Shown one piece after another: positions 34,661 to 38,433 of a DNA stretch of 38,433 bases (positions are counted from its first letter, which is position 1; each line of letters opens with the position of its first letter). The DNA is from Phycisphaeraceae bacterium (GTDB lineage: Bacteria; Planctomycetota; Phycisphaerae; Phycisphaerales; Phycisphaeraceae), in contig PBAS01000057.1 in the NCBI GenBank assembly GCA_002716625.1, positions 1 through 38,433 of the forward strand, written 5' to 3'. The notes under the pieces were generated by a model. That model saw only the letters and a list, made by a program, of their open reading frames with translations, was not told where the DNA came from and did no database searches. Both the position numbers and the translations under genes were made by a program.

Positions 34661-36118
34661 TCAATTAAAGCTTGACATCTTGTCAGGTTCGTAGCCTGGC
34701 ATGACTCGACCAGTCGGGCGACCTTTGATCAGCTGGTTGTGATTGGTAAAGCCTTCCGGCCTGCCCTCGAGCACTTCGACCATGTGACCACGCCATGTCT
34801 GTAACTGGCCAACATGATCTTTAGCCGCAAGGTCATATAGCTCGTTGGGGTCTTTGTCGAGATTAAACAGTTGTTCACGACCTGTTTGAGAGAACCATAC
34901 GTACTTGATGTGGCCATCAGTGATGAAGTGGTGGGATTCTTCTATCGCACGACTGCTGGCGTGCTCGCCGTGTAGAATGTCACGCACCCGATCCGTATCG
35001 CCACGCATGATGGGTAGCAGACTTTGGCCCGTACAGGTATCGGGAATGTTTATACCTGCAGCATCCAAAAGGGTGGGCATGATGTCTTGCAATCCCACAG
35101 GGCTATCGCAGGTGACTTGCTCGGATAGTCGCCAGCTCTCTGGTGCCCGCATGAGAAATGGGATCCGGGCCGATGCTTCGTACGGATAACCCTTGCGGAA
35201 TAGATTGTGGTCACCCAACATCTCGCCATGGTCTGATGCGTACACAACAAAGGATTCGGTGAACTGTTTGCCGATATAGCGCAGCAGGCGGCCGATCTGA
35301 TCATCGATGAAGTTGATCATTCCGTAATAGGCGGCACGGGCGCAGTGCATGTCCCGTTCATTGAGGTGGATGTCGAACGCGTCTGGGCTCAAGCCCTTCT
35401 GTGGTCCATCGAAAGGCAGCGCCCAGTCGCCCACAACTGGCGGCGGTAAGTCCCGGCGTTCGTATCGATCGTAGTAGAGCTGTGGTGGTGTGAATGGAGG
35501 ATGCGGATCAATGAATGAGATATTCAGAAAAAAAGGTGTCGACGGATCTCGCCGCTCCAAGAACTGCATGGCTTGATCAATACACCAGAACGTGTGCGTT
35601 TGCTCCTCGGGCAGGTGGTTTGGTCGGCCGACCCAACCGTTTGGGGAAACACCGTGGGCCATCGCCGGATCCGTTTCTCTGCGACCATGTACCTCACGAA
35701 CCCAGTCCACGTAGTCGTTATTACCTGTCAGTGGCAGGCCAGCTTTGGTCGAATCGGCAAGCAGCATGTGGTTAAAGCCAAACCGCATCCTTGGCGGCCA
35801 CAGGTGTAGCTTGCCGACTAACTGCGTCTGATACCCGGCCTTGGTTAATTCTCCTGCAAGGGTGTGGGTGGGATTCCATTCAACCCCGTTTTCAAAGCCC
35901 ACCATGCCATTGGCAGCCGGTGCTGTTCCGGTCATTAAAGAACGCCGCGCCGGGATACAACTGGGGGATTCCGCATACCCGCGCTGGAAGCGCGTTCCAG
36001 TGTGTGCGAGGCGGTCGATATTCGTCGTTTGCAAGACCGGGTGCCCCTCGATTCCAAGGCAGTCGCCGCGCTGCTGATCGGTCATAATCAGAATGATGTT
36101 TGGTTGGTTGTCGGTCAT
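34661..36118 (-). CDS. Type I sulfatase, formylglycine-dependent (CxPxR type)
   Basis: This is a 485-residue S1-type sulfatase. The metal site begins with IILIMTDQQRGDCLG. The modification signature SCIPARRSLMTG puts the formylglycine precursor at C54 (CxPxR). GKLHLWPP, FIDPHPPF and ASDHGEMLGDHNLFRKG (metal-binding D and H) are also in place, and the C-terminal subdomain contains LFNLDKDPNELYDLA. It hydrolyses sulfate esters, probably of a sulfated sugar. No signal peptide is visible, unlike most planctomycete sulfatases, so it may act in the cytoplasm on imported oligosaccharides. A formylglycine-generating or anaerobic maturation enzyme must be supplied from elsewhere, as none is encoded here. 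The ATG at 36118 has only a weak GAGATAAG. Confidence 0.93.
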   Translation of the reverse strand: MTDNQPNIILIMTDQQRGDCLGIEGHPVLQTTNIDRLAHTGTRFQRGYAESPSCIPARRSLMTGTAPAANGMVGFENGVEWNPTHTLAGELTKAGYQTQLVGKLHLWPPRMRFGFNHMLLADSTKAGLPLTGNNDYVDWVREVHGRRETDPAMAHGVSPNGWVGRPNHLPEEQTHTFWCIDQAMQFLERRDPSTPFFLNISFIDPHPPFTPPQLYYDRYERRDLPPPVVGDWALPFDGPQKGLSPDAFDIHLNERDMHCARAAYYGMINFIDDQIGRLLRYIGKQFTESFVVYASDHGEMLGDHNLFRKGYPYEASARIPFLMRAPESWRLSEQVTCDSPVGLQDIMPTLLDAAGINIPDTCTGQSLLPIMRGDTDRVRDILHGEHASSRAIEESHHFITDGHIKYVWFSQTGREQLFNLDKDPNELYDLAAKDHVGQLQTWRGHMVEVLEGRPEGFTNHNQLIKGRPTGRVMPGYEPDKMSSFN

Positions 36119-36480
36119 TCAACTTATCTCAATACACTGCTGGTTTGTAGACCGTGAATTCTACCGCTTGACCTGGATCTTGCGTAGTGTGAATCGTGAC
36201 GATTCTGCATCTGTTTGGTATCAGGATCTCTCCGTGGAGGGAGCACATCTGTTTTACAGAGTTATTTCCAACACGTCAGCTTACGAGATTATTCATGGGC
36301 GAACTTTACCGAACAAGGCTTGGTGTTGGTTGATTGTCATCAGATGATGGCGGATTGAGTTTTCCAGGTGGACTGCAGCCGCCGCCAAGCCATCCCGATT
36401 GCGAGCCTGACCACTATGATCACTGCAGAACATGGGCGTCGTCTGAGATTCCGAATCGTTAGGGCAGGTAGTTGCAAAAC
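36119..36480. other. Intergenic region upstream of sulfatase
   Basis: No gene is supported. An antisense open frame (36293-36556) reads protein-like in part (DHSGQARNRDGLAAAAVHLE) but is not recognised and overlaps the PhyH fragment. The sulfatase promoter should lie near 36119-36250. Confidence 0.4.
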
Positions 36481-36660
36481 ATGGGATACCCAAGGCAATC
36501 AATCCCCCAATCGAAATTAGGTTGGACACCAGGCGATCAACCGGTGATTCGCCCACCGCAGTCGCTGAAATACCTCTTCGATACGCGGGGCTGGCTGGTG
36601 ATTCCTGGCGTTATGACCGAGGATGAGATCGTCGAAATGCGATCGAGAAATGGCATGAAC
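36481..36660 (+). pseudogene. N-terminal fragment of a PhyH-family dioxygenase (second)
   Basis: From the ATG at 36481 the frame gives PPQSLKYLFDTRGWLVIPGV and MTEDEIVEMRSRNG, the family opening. After about 60 codons the resemblance ends. The open frame itself runs to 36840, but its last 120 bases lie antisense to the end of the 36721 PEP-CTERM gene and have no PhyH features. It is a truncated gene joined to unrelated sequence. Confidence 0.65.
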
Positions 36661-36720
36661 ATTCTCCTGCAAAGTGATTTAACTTCGGCAGTTGATCAGT
36701 GGTCACATTGTTTTCGCCGT

Positions 36721-37974
36721 TTAACGGTACCTTGCGGATCGATGGCCAAGACACGTCAGCGCCAGGGTCAGGACCGCAATGGTCGCGGGCTCGGGAATGA
36801 ATGTGCCGAGCCCCGCATTGCGTACCGCCTGCCCCAATGACACAGCTTGGGCTGCAGACCAGTTGGCACCGACAATGCCCAGGTCCGCCACATCCACGCC
36901 GCCATCTAAATTGGCGTCACCATCAACGTAGGTGACGTTATTCGCGTTGAAGTTGGCGCCTAAGATGCCTAAATCCCCCACGTCAACAACGCCATCACAA
37001 TTGAAGTCGCCCGGTATACCACTCGCACCAGGGCCATCAGGACCGCAACTACCGTTGTCGGCCAAGGAACCTAAAATGATGTTGTCGTATAACGCGTTCT
37101 CAAATGAGCCAAGCCCACCGCCAAGTTGAACACTAATGACATCGTAATTCCCGGTTGCCGATTCGAAGTTTTCCAACAGCAGCGTATCGTCCAGCCATAG
37201 ATCCAGGCGCTGGTTCGACGCTTTGTAATGGACGGTAAGCCGGCCTTCGGTCAATTCAAAGTCGATCGGCGTTTTCATCGCATCCGAACGCACGCCACCA
37301 TCTGGGATCGGTCCGTGCCAAATATTGTACCGGTTGGATTGGCCATTGACGTACGAGCCACCCCATTCATTTGTACCGGGGGCGGCACCGCGGATGGTGA
37401 TTAGATCGGTGTCACCGGTGATTGGACTGACCGTCGCCGAGGTTAAATCAAATAACTTGTCGTTACCGAAGGTATCACCGGCAAGCACATCGATCTTAAA
37501 GTCGAATGAGAAAACCCAATCGTTCTCGGTATTCCTGGGCGTAAGCTCGGCCGAGTGGCGAGCGGTTGATCTGACCCGGACGGTTGAATTGACACATGCG
37601 CTGCCCGCAAACGCTCCGTCCGAATTGTTTGGATCAAACACATTGGCCTGGCATTCCCAACCACCGTCATCGGAAAACGGCGAAGAGCCAAGCACAAAAG
37701 CGCCTTGAAGGAAGGCTGCTTTACCCCAATCGACTGCGCTAAAACTCCAGTTGTCACATTCAAGAAATTCATTGTGCATCTTACCGCTGGCATCATTGTT
37801 CCCAGCGCGTGGTGCGTCCTGCGCGCAACCGTCTTCGGTTGTATTAGGATCCCCAGAAAACGGGAGATTAATCCCGGGCTGATTGTCATCAAGGAATGGT
37901 ACCGGCGGGCCAGCGTACGCCATGATCGAACTGATAAGCACGATGACGGTTACATGAAATCTCTGTTGGTGCAT
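36721..37974 (-). CDS. Concanavalin-A-like surface protein with dockerin repeats and PEP-CTERM tail
   Basis: This 417-residue exported protein has a signal peptide (MHQQRFHVTVIVLISSIMAYA). A long beta-rich region (about 70-310) includes WVFSFDFKIDVLAGDTFGND, RLTVHYKASNQRLDLWLDDT and LYDNIILGSLADNG. It resembles jelly-roll lectin/glucanase folds, but no catalytic residues are recognised. Two dockerin loops (about 36850-37010; GDFNCDGVVDVGDLG and GDANLDGGVDVADLG), then PEPAT (36781-36795), a hydrophobic span and GHRSARYR end the protein. The signature DLGILGANF/NW is shared with the other five proteins, but this is the only one on the minus strand. AGGGAG about seven bases before the ATG at 37974 supports the start. 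Cysteines near the N-terminus may form disulfides. Confidence 0.86.
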   Translation of the reverse strand: MHQQRFHVTVIVLISSIMAYAGPPVPFLDDNQPGINLPFSGDPNTTEDGCAQDAPRAGNNDASGKMHNEFLECDNWSFSAVDWGKAAFLQGAFVLGSSPFSDDGGWECQANVFDPNNSDGAFAGSACVNSTVRVRSTARHSAELTPRNTENDWVFSFDFKIDVLAGDTFGNDKLFDLTSATVSPITGDTDLITIRGAAPGTNEWGGSYVNGQSNRYNIWHGPIPDGGVRSDAMKTPIDFELTEGRLTVHYKASNQRLDLWLDDTLLLENFESATGNYDVISVQLGGGLGSFENALYDNIILGSLADNGSCGPDGPGASGIPGDFNCDGVVDVGDLGILGANFNANNVTYVDGDANLDGGVDVADLGIVGANWSAAQAVSLGQAVRNAGLGTFIPEPATIAVLTLALTCLGHRSARYR

Positions 37975-38381
37975 GTTGATTTCTCCCTGGGAGTTGTTTG
38001 CTGCTTTATCTGTTTAACTCACGCGACACCAATATTATAGTTGCAAACGTGGATATAGACCAAGATTAATATGTTTAAGGGCATCAAAGCCCACCTGAAG
38101 CGTTTGAGATGTTCTGGGTGTGGGGAAGGCTGCTTGGTGTATCTGATTGCATCAGGGCTTGATCTATAATCACCCACTTACGGTGTATTCAGATCCAGAT
38201 ATCACAGTTCTTTTTTTGACATAAATATTTTCAAATAAAGCATTTGAGTGGCGGTGGGGTGTTTTGGTCGCCCATGGCACATGATTTGCAAATGATACTT
38301 GGAAGGTGGTTATCCATCATGGATTTGAAGTAACTAAATGGTATGGAATCAATCAGGCAGCTTATTGTTGGAGGTTATAAG
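37975..38381. other. Divergent intergenic region, A/T-rich
   Basis: No gene is seen. It separates the minus-strand PEP-CTERM gene from a plus-strand gene starting at 38382. TTGACA (38216-38221) and TATAAT (38165-38170) occur, but not at usable spacing to partner boxes. Confidence 0.45.
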
Positions 38382-38433
38382 ATGAAACGTTTACTCGTAT
38401 TGGTGTTGGGTATCGCAGTGTTGACGTGGGGTC
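38382..38433 (+). CDS. Start of an exported protein, cut by window edge
   Basis: Seventeen codons read MKRLLVLVLGIAVLTWG, the charged start and hydrophobic core of a signal peptide. GGAGG at 38370-38374 lies seven bases before the ATG, an ideal ribosome binding site. The mature protein is outside the window, so its nature is unknown. Confidence 0.7.
   Translation, partial: MKRLLVLVLGIAVLTWG

Noticed and set aside
36293..36556. 87-codon minus-strand open frame
   Set aside because: Overlaps the PhyH fragment, which has clear family resemblance on the opposite strand. The protein-like patch is not recognised and the start is not supported.
1..38433. CRISPR array, complete insertion sequence or phage genes
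   Set aside because: No regularly spaced direct repeats, transposase motifs or phage structural genes were seen; the only tandem repeat is the 11-bp unit at 10249.

Overview
The window looks like chromosomal DNA of a planctomycete, most likely of the Phycisphaerae type. Seven or more predicted surface proteins end in a PEP-CTERM sorting tail, and six of these carry a two-repeat dockerin-like calcium-binding module directly before it. This is combined with sulfatase, sialidase-like (Asp-box), glycosidase-like and PhyH dioxygenase genes and a prepilin with an H-X9-DG type C-terminus. Taxonomy is inferred from gene content only; no rRNA or ribosomal protein gene is present.

Layout. Positions 1-3500 hold a truncated PhyH-family dioxygenase (-), a complete PhyH dioxygenase (+), an amidohydrolase-2 enzyme (-) and a DUF1185 protein (-). 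Positions 3724-5399 are an amtB-glnK ammonium operon (-). Positions 5808-12842 hold two paralogous DNRLRE-type PEP-CTERM proteins that flank a large GH-like protein, the scar of an ABC sugar permease and a heavily frameshifted prepilin gene. Positions 12976-15549 are a LamG protein and a five-bladed-propeller GH-like protein (-). Positions 15697-21445 hold a decayed PEP-CTERM tail, a 1235-residue zinc-metalloprotease/beta-repeat/dockerin protein and a clan GH-A-like PEP-CTERM glycosidase. Positions 21512-28413 alternate two sialidase-like genes (-) with a PhyH gene, a P-domain PEP-CTERM protein and a third DNRLRE protein (+). Positions 28455-31262 contain a DUF805 gene broken by an amber codon, a secreted GH-like protein, a DUF3592 protein and tRNA-Arg(CCG). 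Positions 31583-38433 contain a second copy of the sialidase-like gene, a six-hairpin glycosidase-like protein, a sulfatase, a PhyH fragment, a sixth dockerin/PEP-CTERM protein and the first codons of a signal-peptide protein.

How the genes may work together (inference). The dockerin/PEP-CTERM proteins are exported and probably displayed or shed at the cell surface. The sialidase-like proteins, the sulfatase, the propeller GH and the six-hairpin enzyme have no visible signal peptide. That suggests surface capture of a sulfated or acidic glycan followed by breakdown inside the cell. PhyH and amidohydrolase enzymes could process small oxidised products. No exosortase, cohesin, SusCD-like uptake system or intact transporter for sugars is seen here, so the sorting and import machinery must lie elsewhere.

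The region is in flux. I count seven decayed or truncated pieces: the permease end, the prepilin, the PEP-CTERM tail, the DUF805 gene, two PhyH N-termini, and a possible signal-peptide scrap. There are also clear duplications of the sialidase-like gene, the DNRLRE gene and the dockerin/PEP tail.
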